Positions 1 through 9,155 of a stretch of DNA of 57,328 bases are shown here, piece after piece; position 1 is the stretch's first letter; each line of letters begins with the position of its first letter. Both the position numbers and the translations under genes were made by a program. Source of the DNA: an uncultured Clostridia bacterium (GTDB lineage Bacteria; Bacillota; Clostridia; Oscillospirales; Acutalibacteraceae). Under the pieces are notes generated by a model that ran no database searches, was not told where the DNA came from, and was given only the letters and a program-made list of their open reading frames with translations. The stretch covers positions 1 through 57,328 of the forward strand of contig CANPWP010000011.1 in the NCBI GenBank assembly GCA_947584595.1, written 5' to 3'.

Positions 1-1
1 C

Positions 2-96
2 ATAGCGAATAATTCCCTCCTGTTGCTTTTGTTTCACAACTTAACTGTAACACAGAGGTTTTCTATTCGCTATCCTTATTTATTTACTGTAACACA
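2..96 (-). promoter_or_regulatory. Divergent regulatory region with inverted and direct repeats at left edge
   Basis: On the minus strand an ATG occupies the first three bases of the window, preceded by a GGAGGG ribosome site 11 nt upstream, so a gene may start here and run off the window. A perfect 10-bp inverted repeat (ATAGCGAATA at 2-11, TATTCGCTAT at 64-73) would pair the start-codon region with the upstream leader. Two direct copies of ACTGTAACACA (44-54 and 86-96) lie 42 bp apart, about four helical turns, as expected for a tandem protein-binding site. The repeats are visible; the gene and the regulation are inferred. Confidence 0.35.
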
Positions 97-142
97 TCAA
101 TTGTAATCCTACATACGCAACAACAAAAAATCTTAAAAAAAG

Positions 143-170
143 TTGACAAATCCATAACATTTGTGATAAT
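143..170 (+). promoter_or_regulatory. Sigma-A-type promoter of the str operon
   Basis: TTGACA and GATAAT are separated by 16 bp, with TG just upstream of the -10 box. It lies about 270 bp before rpsL, giving a long leader. No better promoter is visible before rpsL. Confidence 0.75.
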
Positions 171-263
171 ATATTTAATTGTCGAGCAGTATCATTTTTT
201 ATGCTTGTACAGGTATATAAACTGGCTAAAAATGCAGATAAAAACTAAATTTTTTATGTTTAT

Positions 264-345
264 TTACGACATTTTTCGCTTACGGGAAGATGCTCGGAAA
301 CAGTCGATATAATTGGGCGTTTTTATACTGCTATATCTGCACTGA
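264..345 (-). repeat. Diverged reverse copy (E) of the dispersed 3'-UTR element, in the rpsL leader
   Basis: Read on the minus strand this stretch matches the repeat found after the genes ending at 7381, 13888, 28706 and 44145. The core CGACTGTTTCCGAGCA (complement of 291-306) is identical over 16 nt to the copy at 7461-7476, and flanking blocks (GGGCG and CTGC boxes) align with gaps. It lies inside the transcribed str-operon leader, so the leader RNA carries the antisense of the element. The outer limits are approximate. Confidence 0.5.
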
Positions 346-442
346 CAGGTGCAGTCAAAGGCTGCTTTCATATTTGTTGTTATTTAGGCACATAATAATA
401 AGTGCCGATTAACATATAATATTTCTTGAAAGGAGGAAACAT

Positions 443-862
443 ATGCCAACCTTTAACCAATTGGTACGCAAAGGCAGACAGGTAACTGAAAAGAAAGCTA
501 AAGCACCTGCTCTTTTAAAGGGCTGGAACTCAAAGAAGCGCTGCGCTATCGACCAGAGCTCCCCGCAAAAAAGAGGTGTTTGTACTGCTGTAAAAACAGC
601 TACCCCTAAAAAGCCTAACTCAGCTCTCAGAAAGATTGCCAGAGTAAGACTTTCTAATGGTATCGAAGTCAGTTCCTATATTCCGGGTGTCGGTCATAAC
701 TTACAGGAGCACTCTGTTGTACTTATCAGAGGCGGCCGTGTTAAAGACTTACCTGGTGTTCGTTACCACATTATCAGAGGAACCCTTGATGCTCAGGGTG
801 TTGCTCAACGTATGCAGGCCCGTTCAAAATACGGTGCTAAGCGTCCAAAGGCAGGTAAATAA
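443..862 (+). CDS. rpsL: 30S ribosomal protein S12
   Basis: S12 sits at the decoding centre of the 30S subunit and controls translational accuracy. The 139-residue protein has the family signatures [11 protein letters not shown] and [13 protein letters not shown]; both lysines that mutate to streptomycin resistance are wild type. The ATG follows AAAGGAGGA with good spacing. It is the first gene of the str operon, followed by rpsG, fusA and tuf on the same strand. The leader is unusually long and contains an antisense copy of a dispersed repeat. In many Firmicutes rpoBC lies directly upstream; here it does not. Confidence 0.98.
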   Translation: MPTFNQLVRKGRQVTEKKAKAPALLKGWNSKKRCAIDQSSPQKRGVCTAVKTATPKKPNSALRKIARVRLSNGIEVSSYIPGVGHNLQEHSVVLIRGGRVKDLPGVRYHIIRGTLDAQGVAQRMQARSKYGAKRPKAGK

Positions 863-1024
863 GGAATTGACAAAACTACCCTGATTTAAGTTAATTAGTA
901 ACTGTAATGCTATACAGGACTTTATATATATTTCATTATATAATAGAATGTCTTGTTGGCATACGGGAGTTTGTCGCTTTCGAGTACCTATGATATCTCA
1001 ATTATTGTGAAGGAGGGAAGCAAA

Positions 1025-1495
1025 GTGCCAAGAAGAGGTTCTATTGCAAAGCGTGACGTATTACCCGATCCGCTTTATAATTCAAAACTTGTTACACGTC
1101 TTATCAACAACATTATGTATGACGGTAAAAAGGGCGTTGCTCAGAAAATCGTTTACGGTGCGTTTGAAATCGTACAGGATAAGACAGGTAAAGACCCGTT
1201 AGAGGTTTTCGAGCAGGCTATGGAAAATGTAATGCCTGTTCTCGAGGTTAAAGCACGCCGTGTGGGCGGTGCTACCTATCAGGTTCCTATGGAAGTCAGA
1301 CCCGAAAGAAGACAGACTTTAGGTCTTCGCTGGATCTCAACTTACTCAAGAGCCCGCAATGAAAAAACAATGAAAGAAAGACTTGCAGGCGAAATTCTTG
1401 ATGCTGTCAACGGTGCAGGCGGCGCTGCCAAGAAGCGTGACGATACACATAAAATGGCAGAAGCTAACAAGGCTTTCGCACATTACAGATGGTAA
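1025..1495 (+). CDS. rpsG: 30S ribosomal protein S7
   Basis: S7 nucleates assembly of the 30S head and contacts tRNA at the E site. I start it at the GTG that follows AAGGAGGG, giving 156 residues beginning MPRRGS, the usual length and N-terminus of the family; an upstream in-frame start 72 nt earlier would add an unrelated extension without a ribosome site. The motif [17 protein letters not shown] is diagnostic. The 162-nt gap after rpsL is longer than usual and contains a TTGACA box, so an extra promoter is possible. Confidence 0.97.
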   Translation: MPRRGSIAKRDVLPDPLYNSKLVTRLINNIMYDGKKGVAQKIVYGAFEIVQDKTGKDPLEVFEQAMENVMPVLEVKARRVGGATYQVPMEVRPERRQTLGLRWISTYSRARNEKTMKERLAGEILDAVNGAGGAAKKRDDTHKMAEANKAFAHYRW

Positions 1496-1531
1496 TAAAT
1501 CTTTTGATGAAATTAGAAGAGGGAGGATTTT

Positions 1532-3625
1532 ATGCCAAGGCAGGTTTCACTTGAGCAAACAAGAAACATCGGCATTATGGCACATATCGATGCCGGTAAA
1601 ACTACAACTACAGAACGTATCCTGTTCTACACAGGTATCAACCATAAAATCGGCGAAACCCACGATGGCGGCGCAACAATGGACTGGATGGTACAGGAAC
1701 AGGAAAGAGGTATCACCATTACCTCTGCCGCTACAACTTGTTTCTGGAATGACAGCAACAACAATAAGGTAAGAATTAACATCATTGATACTCCCGGTCA
1801 CGTTGACTTCACTGTTGAAGTTGAGCGTTCTTTAAGAGTTCTTGATGGTTCTGTTACTGTTCTTTGTGCTAAGGGCGGCGTTGAACCCCAGTCAGAAACA
1901 GTTTGGCGTCAGGCTGACAACTACGGCGTTCCAAGAATGGTATTCGTAAATAAAATGGATATTATGGGCGCTGACTTCTACAGAGTCGTTCAGATGATGA
2001 AAGACAGATTAAAATGTAATGCTGTTCCGATTCAGCTGCCAATCGGCGCTGAGGACACATTTAAGGGAATTGTCGATCTCGTAAAAATGAAAGCTGAAGT
2101 TTATTACGATGAGCTCGGTAAAGATATGAGAGAAGAAGAAATCCCTGAAGATATGAAGGAAATCGCACAGAAATACCATGATGAGCTTATAGAAGCTGTT
2201 GCAGAACAGGACGAAGCCCTCATGGAAAAATATTTCTCCGGCGAAGAGCTTACAGAAGCAGAAATTAAAGCTACTATCCGTAAGTGCACAATAGAAAACA
2301 CAATGGTTCCCGTAACATGCGGTACTGCTTACCGCAACAAAGGTGTTCAGAAACTCCTTGACGCTATTGTTGACTATATGCCGGCTCCGACAGACGTTCC
2401 TGCTATCAAGGGTGTAAACCCTGAAACAGACGAAGAAGACGTAAGACATTCTTCTGACGAAGAGCCATTCTCAGCTCTTGCATTTAAAATTGCTACTGAC
2501 CCGTATGTTGGCAAGCTCTGCTTCTTCAGAGTTTATTCAGGAATTATCAATGCAGGTCAGACAGTATATAACTCATCTAAGGATAACAACGAGCGCATAG
2601 GCCGCATTCTTCAGATGCACGCTAACGACAGAAAAGATATCGATTGCTGCTATGCAGGCGATATCGCAGCAGCCGTTGGTCTTAAAAATACAACAACAGG
2701 CGACACTCTCTGTGATGAAAAGCATCCTATTATCCTTGAATCAATGGAATTCCCTGACCCTGTTATCCGTGTAGCTATTGAGCCAAAGACAAAAGCAGGT
2801 CAGGAAAAAATGGGTATTGCTCTTGCAAAGCTTGCAGAAGAAGACCCTACTTTCAAGGCATATACAGATGAAGAAACAGGACAGACCATCATCGCCGGTA
2901 TGGGTGAGCTTCACCTTGAAATTATCGTAGACAGACTTCTCCGTGAATTTAAGGTAGAAGCTAATATCGGTAAGCCGCAGGTTGCATATAAGGAAACAAT
3001 CAGAACAAATGCTTCTGTTGATGAAAAATATGCAAGACAGTCAGGCGGTAAGGGTCAGTATGGTCATGTTAAGATCAACGTATCTCCAAATCCGGGCAAA
3101 GGCTATGAATTTGTAAACAACATTGTGGGCGGTGCTATTCCTAAGGAATATATCCCTGCTGTTGACCAAGGTATTCAGGGCGCAATGCTTTCAGGCGTAC
3201 TTGCAGGCTACAACGTAGTTGACGTTAAGGTTGAGTTGTACGACGGTTCTTACCATGAAGTTGACTCATCAGAAATGGCATTTAAGATTGCAGGTTCAAT
3301 GGCATTTAAATCAGCTATGAAAAAGGCTGACCCTGTATTGCTTGAACCAATTATGAAAGTTACCGTTATCGTTCCGGAAGAATACATGGGTGATGTTATA
3401 GGCGACCTTAACTCACGCCGTGGTATGATCCAAGGTATGGAAGCAGAGAACGGTGCACAGAGAATTAACGCTCATGTTCCGCTTTCTGAAATGTTTGGCT
3501 ATGCAACTGATATGCGCTCTAAGACACAGGGCCGCGGTCAGTATGTAATGGAACCCGACACATATGCAGAGGTTCCTAAGAACATTGCAGAGAAAATTAT
3601 GAGTGAAAGAGCTAAAAATAACTGA
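1532..3625 (+). CDS. fusA: Elongation factor G
   Basis: EF-G is the GTPase that drives ribosomal translocation and, with RRF, ribosome recycling. The 697 residues are full length. The P-loop [10 protein letters not shown], switch segment [15 protein letters not shown] and NKMD motifs are all present in the N-terminal G domain, followed by domains II-V. The ATG follows GAGGGAGG, 36 nt after rpsG, so the two are co-transcribed. Nothing in the sequence suggests a tetracycline-protection protein; it is the housekeeping copy in its usual str-operon place. Confidence 0.98.
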   Translation: MPRQVSLEQTRNIGIMAHIDAGKTTTTERILFYTGINHKIGETHDGGATMDWMVQEQERGITITSAATTCFWNDSNNNKVRINIIDTPGHVDFTVEVERSLRVLDGSVTVLCAKGGVEPQSETVWRQADNYGVPRMVFVNKMDIMGADFYRVVQMMKDRLKCNAVPIQLPIGAEDTFKGIVDLVKMKAEVYYDELGKDMREEEIPEDMKEIAQKYHDELIEAVAEQDEALMEKYFSGEELTEAEIKATIRKCTIENTMVPVTCGTAYRNKGVQKLLDAIVDYMPAPTDVPAIKGVNPETDEEDVRHSSDEEPFSALAFKIATDPYVGKLCFFRVYSGIINAGQTVYNSSKDNNERIGRILQMHANDRKDIDCCYAGDIAAAVGLKNTTTGDTLCDEKHPIILESMEFPDPVIRVAIEPKTKAGQEKMGIALAKLAEEDPTFKAYTDEETGQTIIAGMGELHLEIIVDRLLREFKVEANIGKPQVAYKETIRTNASVDEKYARQSGGKGQYGHVKINVSPNPGKGYEFVNNIVGGAIPKEYIPAVDQGIQGAMLSGVLAGYNVVDVKVELYDGSYHEVDSSEMAFKIAGSMAFKSAMKKADPVLLEPIMKVTVIVPEEYMGDVIGDLNSRRGMIQGMEAENGAQRINAHVPLSEMFGYATDMRSKTQGRGQYVMEPDTYAEVPKNIAEKIMSERAKNN

Positions 3626-3672
3626 TTTCAGTAAAATCTTTAGCTTTACACGCAATAATTTCGTAAAATCTA

Positions 3673-3701
3673 TTGCATTTTTTAAAAAACCTTGTTAAAA
3701 T
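3673..3701 (+). promoter_or_regulatory. Possible internal promoter for tuf
   Basis: TTGCAT and TAAAAT are 17 bp apart in the 126-bp fusA-tuf gap. A second -10-like TATAAT follows at 3705-3710. An internal promoter would let tuf be made at higher levels than the rest of the operon, a common arrangement; this is inferred from sequence only. Confidence 0.4.
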
Positions 3702-3751
3702 AACTATAATATTATTAAGTAAATTTTTACACATTAAGGAGGAAATTTCCA

Positions 3752-4954
3752 ATGGCAAGAGAAAAATTTGAAAGAAATAAACCACACGTTAACATTGGTA
3801 CTATCGGTCACGTTGACCATGGTAAAACAACTCTTACAGCTGCTATCACAAAGGTTCTTAACCTTAACGGCGAAGCTGAATTTATGGATTATGCTAACAT
3901 TGACAGTGCGCCTGAAGAGAGAGAGCGTGGTATCACAATCAACACAGCTCACGTTGAGTATGAAACAGCTAAGCGTCACTATGCACACGTTGACTGCCCT
4001 GGTCATGCTGACTATGTTAAAAACATGATCACAGGTGCTGCTCAGATGGACGGTGCTATCCTTGTTGTATCTGCTGCTGACGGTCCTATGCCTCAGACAA
4101 GAGAGCACATTCTGCTTTCACGTCAGGTAGGCGTACCTTATATCGTAGTATTTATGAACAAAACCGACCAGGTTGACGATCCTGAGCTTCTTGAGCTTGT
4201 AGAGATGGAAGTTAGAGATCTTCTTAACGAGTATGAGTTCCCCGGCGATGATACACCGATCATCAAAGGTTCAGCTTATGTTGCTCTTACAAGCACTTCA
4301 AATGATCCTAACGCTGAAGAGTACAAATGCATTCATGAGCTTATGGACGCTGTTGACGAGTTCATACCGACTCCTGAGCGTAAAGCTGATCTTCCTTTCC
4401 TTATGCCTGTTGAGGACGTATTCACAATCACAGGTCGTGGTACAGTAGCTACAGGCAGAGTTGAAAGAGGTCAGATCAAAACTTCTGAAGAAGTTGAAAT
4501 CGTTGGTCTTACAGACGAAAAGAGAAAAGTTGTTGTTACAGGTCTCGAAATGTTCAGAAAGACTCTTGATTATGCTGAAGCAGGCGACAACGTAGGTGTA
4601 CTTCTCCGTGGTGTACAGAGAACTGAAATCGAAAGAGGTCAGGTACTTGCTAAACCCGGTACAATTCACCCGCACACAAAATTCCGTGGTCAGGTTTACG
4701 TTTTAACTAAAGACGAAGGCGGCCGTCATACACCATTCTTCAACAACTATCGTCCACAGTTCTATTTCAGAACAACTGACGTTACAGGTACAATTTCACT
4801 CCCTGAGGGCGTAGAAATGTGTATGCCTGGCGATAACGTTGAAATGGATGTTGAGCTTATCACTCCTATCGCTATTGAAGTTGGTCTTCGTTTCGCTATC
4901 CGTGAAGGCGGCAGAACAGTAGGTTCAGGTGCAGTTATCGCTATTAACGAATAA
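3752..4954 (+). CDS. tuf: Elongation factor Tu
   Basis: EF-Tu carries aminoacyl-tRNA to the ribosomal A site as a GTP complex. The protein is 400 residues, with [35 protein letters not shown] and NKTD in the G domain and two following beta-barrel domains. The ATG follows AAGGAGGAAA. It is the last gene of the str operon and is followed at once by a strong intrinsic terminator. Confidence 0.98.
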   Translation: MAREKFERNKPHVNIGTIGHVDHGKTTLTAAITKVLNLNGEAEFMDYANIDSAPEERERGITINTAHVEYETAKRHYAHVDCPGHADYVKNMITGAAQMDGAILVVSAADGPMPQTREHILLSRQVGVPYIVVFMNKTDQVDDPELLELVEMEVRDLLNEYEFPGDDTPIIKGSAYVALTSTSNDPNAEEYKCIHELMDAVDEFIPTPERKADLPFLMPVEDVFTITGRGTVATGRVERGQIKTSEEVEIVGLTDEKRKVVVTGLEMFRKTLDYAEAGDNVGVLLRGVQRTEIERGQVLAKPGTIHPHTKFRGQVYVLTKDEGGRHTPFFNNYRPQFYFRTTDVTGTISLPEGVEMCMPGDNVEMDVELITPIAIEVGLRFAIREGGRTVGSGAVIAINE

Positions 4955-4983
4955 TTCGTACTGATTATTTACTTTAATAAATT

Positions 4984-5014
4984 AAGGCAAGCTGAAATCA
5001 GCTTGCCTTTTTTG
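4984..5014 (+). terminator. Intrinsic terminator of the str operon
   Basis: A perfect 10-bp stem (AAGGCAAGCT with AGCTTGCCTT) is closed by a 6-nt loop and followed by TTTTTTG, 30 nt after the tuf stop. Confidence 0.9.
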
Positions 5015-5060
5015 TTGCACTTAAACGCCTTTATTGAAAATTTTCAAATATTCCTCTGAC

Positions 5061-5630
5061 CTACTTTGAAAATGCTTTGCCTATGGTATCTACTGCATTT
5101 TTATCGCATATTGTTTTTCCTGCTTCCTTTAATGCAGACAGAAAAGCTCTCGTGCATTTTTTTCGTTTACCGTATTCGTTTAAAATCCTTTTTGCAATCT
5201 GAGGAATCGGGTAATAATCAAATACAAGATAATATTCCTTTTTAAATAAATATGCTCTGCTTGATCGCACATAAATATTTTCATTGTAAATAAGCAATAT
5301 TGCCTTTAAAAAATCATCAGTATTTTCAAAACAAAAACAAGTATTTTCCTTAGGCCTTTTTATTCTGTATTTTGTTCTCGGAATGCGTTTTTCCATAAAA
5401 GTCACCAATATAAGACATCCATTCTGGTGCGGAAGCGCCTCCATTAAAAGCTTTTTATTATTAGTAGATAAACCGGTTTTGTTACATACCATTGTTATAA
5501 ATCTATTTAGTACCCTTTTGGAATGAGTATTTTCAAAGCCCATAGAGTCAAATTCAAGTTCGTAATCTTTCATATCCTGATTACAAAGTGCAATCAACAC
5601 CTTTGAGCTGTCTATTTGCTCTATTGTCAT
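5061..5630 (-). CDS. MecA-like adaptor protein
   Basis: MecA-family proteins are adaptors that deliver substrates to the ClpC-ClpP protease. The 189 residues have the family plan: an N-terminal segment opening with an I-E-Q-I-D strand, a stretch ending PHQNGCLILVT at about residue 75, a charged linker and a C-terminal domain with an aromatic strand (about 115-140) and basic helices. Similarity is recognisable but divergent, so the substrate is unknown. It stands alone, convergent with tuf and divergent from the GH13 gene, and ends in TAG. Confidence 0.65.
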   Translation of the reverse strand: MTIEQIDSSKVLIALCNQDMKDYELEFDSMGFENTHSKRVLNRFITMVCNKTGLSTNNKKLLMEALPHQNGCLILVTFMEKRIPRTKYRIKRPKENTCFCFENTDDFLKAILLIYNENIYVRSSRAYLFKKEYYLVFDYYPIPQIAKRILNEYGKRKKCTRAFLSALKEAGKTICDKNAVDTIGKAFSK

Positions 5631-5842
5631 AATTATCTCCTTAATAAAATAAAGTTTCTATTACCATATTATGATGAATTATTAAAATTTGCAAGTAAAT
5701 ATTACTGGAAACTAAATTTTGCATATTCTTATCTAAAATTTTGTATAATAATTGTGTTTTTAATTAAAAAACATTGCATTTGCTATAATAAAATGTTATT
5801 ATTTATTATATATTAATTCCGTTTTGAAAGGATGTTCTTTTT

Positions 5843-7381
5843 ATGCCAAAGTGGTTAAAAGATGCAGTGTTTTATGAAATTTACCCTCAGAGCTTTTATG
5901 ATACAAACGGTGACGGCATCGGTGATATTGAGGGTATTATTCAAAAGCTTGACTATGTAAAAGGTTTAGGCTGTAATGCAATCTGGCTTAATCCTATATA
6001 CGACTCACCATTTATGGATGCAGGATATGATGTTAGAAATTATAGAAAAGTTGCAGAGCGTTACGGAACAAATGAAGACGCAGTAAGGCTTTTTAATATT
6101 GCACACCAAAAAGGAATTAAAATCCTCCTTGATTTAGTTCCGGGACACACATCAGATACACATCCGTGGTTTCAACAGGCAAAAAAGGCAGAAAGAAGCG
6201 ATTTATCAAACAGATATATTTTTACAGACAGTGTATGGGAAGCACCTCCGCAATACCGCTTAATGTGTGGTATTTGTGAAAGGGACGGCAACTATCTTGT
6301 AAACTTTTTCAGTTCACAGCCCGCTTTAAATTATGGCTTTTACAATATTACCCATCCTGCCTGGCAATTGCCTTGCGACCACCCCGACTGCCTTGCAACC
6401 GTTGAAGCACTTAAGGATATAATTCGTTTTTGGCTTGATATGGGTGCTGACGGGTTCAGAGTTGATATGGCTGATTCTCTTGTAAAAAATGATGAAGAAA
6501 AAATTGCAACTGCAAAAATCTGGAGGGGTATCCGTAAAATGCTTGATGAGGATTATCCCGAAGCCGCACTTGTTGCAGAATGGTCTAACCCTGTAAGAGC
6601 AATTAATAACGCAGGATTCCATATGGATTTCTGCCTTGACCATTTTAAAAATGCAAATAACTATCTTTTCCGTTTTACAGAAAACGGAGAAAATAAAGGA
6701 TTTTTCAATAAAAACGGAAAAGGTAATATTAAAGACTTTACAAGAACATACCTTGACGATTATGAAAAAACAAAAGGTAACGGGTATATCAGTATGTTTA
6801 CCTGTAACCACGATACACCCCGTATTACACATTACCTTGATAAAGAGGCAATTAAGCTTGGCTATGCGGTAATTTTCACGCTTCCGGGTGTTCCGTTCCT
6901 TTATTACGGCGATGAGATCGGAATGAAATATATAGAAGGACTTGTCAGCAAAGAGGGCGGTTTCAGCAGAACGGGAACTCGTACCCCGATGCAATGGAAC
7001 GGCGGGAAAAATTTAGGCTTTTCAACATCAGATAATCCATATTTGCCCGTTGACAGTTCTCCTGACGCACCAACTGTTGAAAATCAAAAGAATGACCCTG
7101 ACAGCATTTATAAGGTTGTAACGGATATTATCAAACTTCGCCACGAAAATGAAGATTTACAGGCAGACGGCGATTTTGAAGTGCTTTATGCGGAGGAGAA
7201 TAAAGTTCCCTTTGTATATAAAAGAGGCCGATTTGTAATATTTGTAAACCCAACCTTAAATAACGCTTCTGTTAATTTTAATATTCCTGTAAAAAAAGCA
7301 GTTTACAAAATCAACAAAAGCAAGGTAGAAAGCCATAAGGTTACTTTAGGTGCACAAAGCTTATTAATGGTAAAAATTTAA
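5843..7381 (+). CDS. GH13-family alpha-glucosidase/alpha-amylase, cytoplasmic
   Basis: A glycoside hydrolase family 13 enzyme acting on alpha-linked glucans or malto-oligosaccharides. The 512 residues show the conserved regions: nucleophile D208 in GFRVDMADS, acid/base E246 in LVAEWSNP, and stabiliser D324 in TCNHDTPR. The loop TNGDGIGDIEGI near residue 21 is typical of oligo-glucosidase and trehalose-synthase-like members. There is no signal peptide, so it probably works on imported sugars. Region III reads A-E-W where most GH13 enzymes have G-E. The ATG follows GAAAGGATG. Substrate and subfamily cannot be fixed from sequence alone; an -10-like TATAAT lies near 5783. Confidence 0.85.
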   Translation: MPKWLKDAVFYEIYPQSFYDTNGDGIGDIEGIIQKLDYVKGLGCNAIWLNPIYDSPFMDAGYDVRNYRKVAERYGTNEDAVRLFNIAHQKGIKILLDLVPGHTSDTHPWFQQAKKAERSDLSNRYIFTDSVWEAPPQYRLMCGICERDGNYLVNFFSSQPALNYGFYNITHPAWQLPCDHPDCLATVEALKDIIRFWLDMGADGFRVDMADSLVKNDEEKIATAKIWRGIRKMLDEDYPEAALVAEWSNPVRAINNAGFHMDFCLDHFKNANNYLFRFTENGENKGFFNKNGKGNIKDFTRTYLDDYEKTKGNGYISMFTCNHDTPRITHYLDKEAIKLGYAVIFTLPGVPFLYYGDEIGMKYIEGLVSKEGGFSRTGTRTPMQWNGGKNLGFSTSDNPYLPVDSSPDAPTVENQKNDPDSIYKVVTDIIKLRHENEDLQADGDFEVLYAEENKVPFVYKRGRFVIFVNPTLNNASVNFNIPVKKAVYKINKSKVESHKVTLGAQSLLMVKI

Positions 7382-7390
7382 TTTTAAGCA

Positions 7391-7495
7391 TAAAAGCAGC
7401 CAGTGGATAGCCCTATCCGAGCAGACAGCCCCATCCCATATAAAAACAATCTCTTGTGCCCGACTGTTTCCGAGCAGTTTTCTATAAAGTAAAAA
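7391..7495 (+). repeat. Dispersed 3'-UTR element, copy A
   Basis: A segment of about 100 bp starting about 10 nt after the GH13 stop and ending at the next terminator. It shares ordered blocks with copies B, C and D: CCGAGCAGACAGC, CATATAAAA, TCTTGTGCCCGACTGTTTCC, GAGCAGTTT and CTATAAAGTAAAA. No open reading frame or terminal inverted repeat is visible. Function unknown. Confidence 0.8.
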
Positions 7496-7533
7496 AACAC
7501 CCTGATGTTATAAAACATCAGGGTGTTTGTTTA
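7495..7533. terminator. Bidirectional intrinsic terminator
   Basis: A 15-bp perfect stem with a 4-nt loop lies between the convergent GH13 and dockerin genes. T-runs follow on both strands: TTTGTTT on the plus strand and a seven-T run on the minus strand. Confidence 0.9.
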
Positions 7534-7539
7534 TAAGCA

Positions 7540-8943
7540 TTATAAATTATATAATTCATTATAATAGTAACTAATTCTATAAGTTCCCGTATAACCGCAG
7601 CTTGCTTCATCGGTGAAATTTGCACAATATAACTGAATCATTGTAGCATCTTTAACATTTATACTAAAATCATTATTTACATCAGCTCTTGAATAATAAG
7701 TAATAGTATCGAGTTTTGATAATAATAACTGTATTTTTGTAGCATCTTTAACATTTACATCATCATCTAAGTCACAATCACCTAACATATAAGGTGAGGC
7801 GTTCCAACCAATCAATTCTAAGTTTTCAAATGTAGAAATTAAATTATAATATGCAGTATTCAGTTCTTCCTGAGTTGGATTTTCTTTTGCAACAATTTCC
7901 TGAGCAAAATCTATTGCTTCCCAAAACTCCATTTCATTTCTGAAAATACTGCCTACCGGAAAAGACCTTTCCAACATTTCTACTTCACTCTTAAGCTCGC
8001 TTATAGTAATATCCGGCTGTTTCGTATCTTCAACACTAACCAAGTTGTTTTGTGCGTTGTTGAATTCCTCAATCATAGCTTTGAAATCTTCATCCGTAGC
8101 ATTTTCGTCGGTAAGAAGCTTCTCTGCTTTTTGTTTTGCTGCAAGATAAGCGTCATAGCTTTCTTTGGTATAAAAATCGTACCAAAATTCAGGGGTGCAA
8201 TCAAAATCCCAACAATATAACTCTAACAGTTTTAATAATTTTGTACGACTGTCCTCTTCAGCAATTTGAACAAGATTTTTTCGTGCAGTTTTAAATTCAT
8301 TTATCATGGCTTCCAATTCTTCATCCGCAGCATTTTCGTCAGCAAGAAGTTTCTCGGCTTTTTGTTTTGCTGCAAGATAAGCGTCATAGCTTTCTTTTGT
8401 ATAAAAATCGTACCAAAAGTCAGGAGTATAATCAAAATCCCAACAATATAACTCTAACAATTTTAATAATTTTGTACGACTGTCATTTTTGGTATACGGA
8501 TAAGAATTATACGAAAGTGTCAGCGTACCGTCTGAGTTTTCCGTAAGAGTAAATGTAGCATTGGTTTCAGCACGAACATAAAGCATTTTTGTTATATCAT
8601 TTATATCTGTTTCAGAGGTTTTATAAAGTATTGCAGAATTTGACTGATTGTTCTGTAAGCCATCCGTCATATAGTAATTATTGTTACTATCTTTTACAGC
8701 AACGTAACTTTCTTCAGCAAAACTTACGGTGAGAAGACCGTTGTCCGTGAAATTACACTCATCTAAATTTATTTCGGAGTCCTTATCAACCAAATCCGGA
8801 AGAGAGTAGTGTGCTCCGTGAATATCTCCAAACAGGTAATATTTAGTTTCAGTTGTTGCATTAGCATTTACAAGTGAAATTCCTACAACAGAACTTGAAA
8901 GTATTACAGTTGCCAATAAAATTGATAAAAATTTTTTAGACAT
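7540..8943 (-). CDS. Secreted dockerin protein with duplicated helical repeats
   Basis: The 467-residue protein begins with a Sec signal peptide (about 1-29, ending NANA). After a beta-type region (30-150) come two near-identical helical repeats (154-225 and 231-302) and a third, diverged one (312-375), all resembling FIVAR-type modules. A type-I-like dockerin closes it: GDCDLDDDVNVKDATKIQLLL and ADVNNDFSINVKDATMIQLYC (387-443) are the two calcium-binding F-hand repeats. Dockerins plug into cohesins, so it probably attaches to a surface scaffold; no enzyme domain is visible. The ATG follows CAGGAGG, and a strong promoter lies upstream. Confidence 0.8.
   Translation of the reverse strand: MSKKFLSILLATVILSSSVVGISLVNANATTETKYYLFGDIHGAHYSLPDLVDKDSEINLDECNFTDNGLLTVSFAEESYVAVKDSNNNYYMTDGLQNNQSNSAILYKTSETDINDITKMLYVRAETNATFTLTENSDGTLTLSYNSYPYTKNDSRTKLLKLLELYCWDFDYTPDFWYDFYTKESYDAYLAAKQKAEKLLADENAADEELEAMINEFKTARKNLVQIAEEDSRTKLLKLLELYCWDFDCTPEFWYDFYTKESYDAYLAAKQKAEKLLTDENATDEDFKAMIEEFNNAQNNLVSVEDTKQPDITISELKSEVEMLERSFPVGSIFRNEMEFWEAIDFAQEIVAKENPTQEELNTAYYNLISTFENLELIGWNASPYMLGDCDLDDDVNVKDATKIQLLLSKLDTITYYSRADVNNDFSINVKDATMIQLYCANFTDEASCGYTGTYRISYYYNELYNL
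8038..8484 (-). repeat. Tandem intragenic duplication in the dockerin gene
   Basis: Two units of 216 bp (8269-8484 and 8038-8253) separated by 15 bp encode the two helical repeats. They match closely at the DNA level, including long runs of silent positions, which points to a recent duplication or gene conversion. Confidence 0.85.
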
Positions 8944-8972
8944 AATATTTACCTCCTGTTTTATTTAATTAC

Positions 8973-9001
8973 ATTATCGACCATTTTTGACATTTTGTCA
9001 A
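8973..9001 (-). promoter_or_regulatory. Promoter of the dockerin gene
   Basis: On the minus strand TTGACA and GATAAT are separated by 17 bp, about 30 bp before the start codon. The -35 box overlaps a short inverted repeat (TGACA AAA TGTCA). Confidence 0.75.
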
Positions 9002-9060
9002 TACATATTGAAAAATTTCATATAAATATATTATCAAATTAAACATAAATTAGCAATTAA

Positions 9061-9090
9061 TCCCAAATATTAAATATTTAATACTTGGGG
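9061..9090 (-). terminator. Possible terminator hairpin after trpS
   Basis: An AT-rich hairpin closed by CCCAA/TTGGG, with an 11-12-bp stem, lies about 65 nt after the trpS stop. The following tract is only moderately T-rich, so termination is uncertain. Confidence 0.4.
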
Positions 9091-9155
9091 TGAAGTTTTG
9101 ATTATAAATAATTATAAAAATAAAAAAGATTTAAAAACTAAAGAAAATAACAAAA

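Noticed and set aside
953..1024. Longer S7 start adding 24 residues
   Set aside because: The extension has no ribosome site and no counterpart in S7 proteins; the GTG after AAGGAGGG gives the normal 156-residue protein.
1532..3625. Tetracycline ribosomal protection protein instead of EF-G
   Set aside because: Length and G-domain motifs are those of housekeeping EF-G, and it sits in the str operon between rpsG and tuf.
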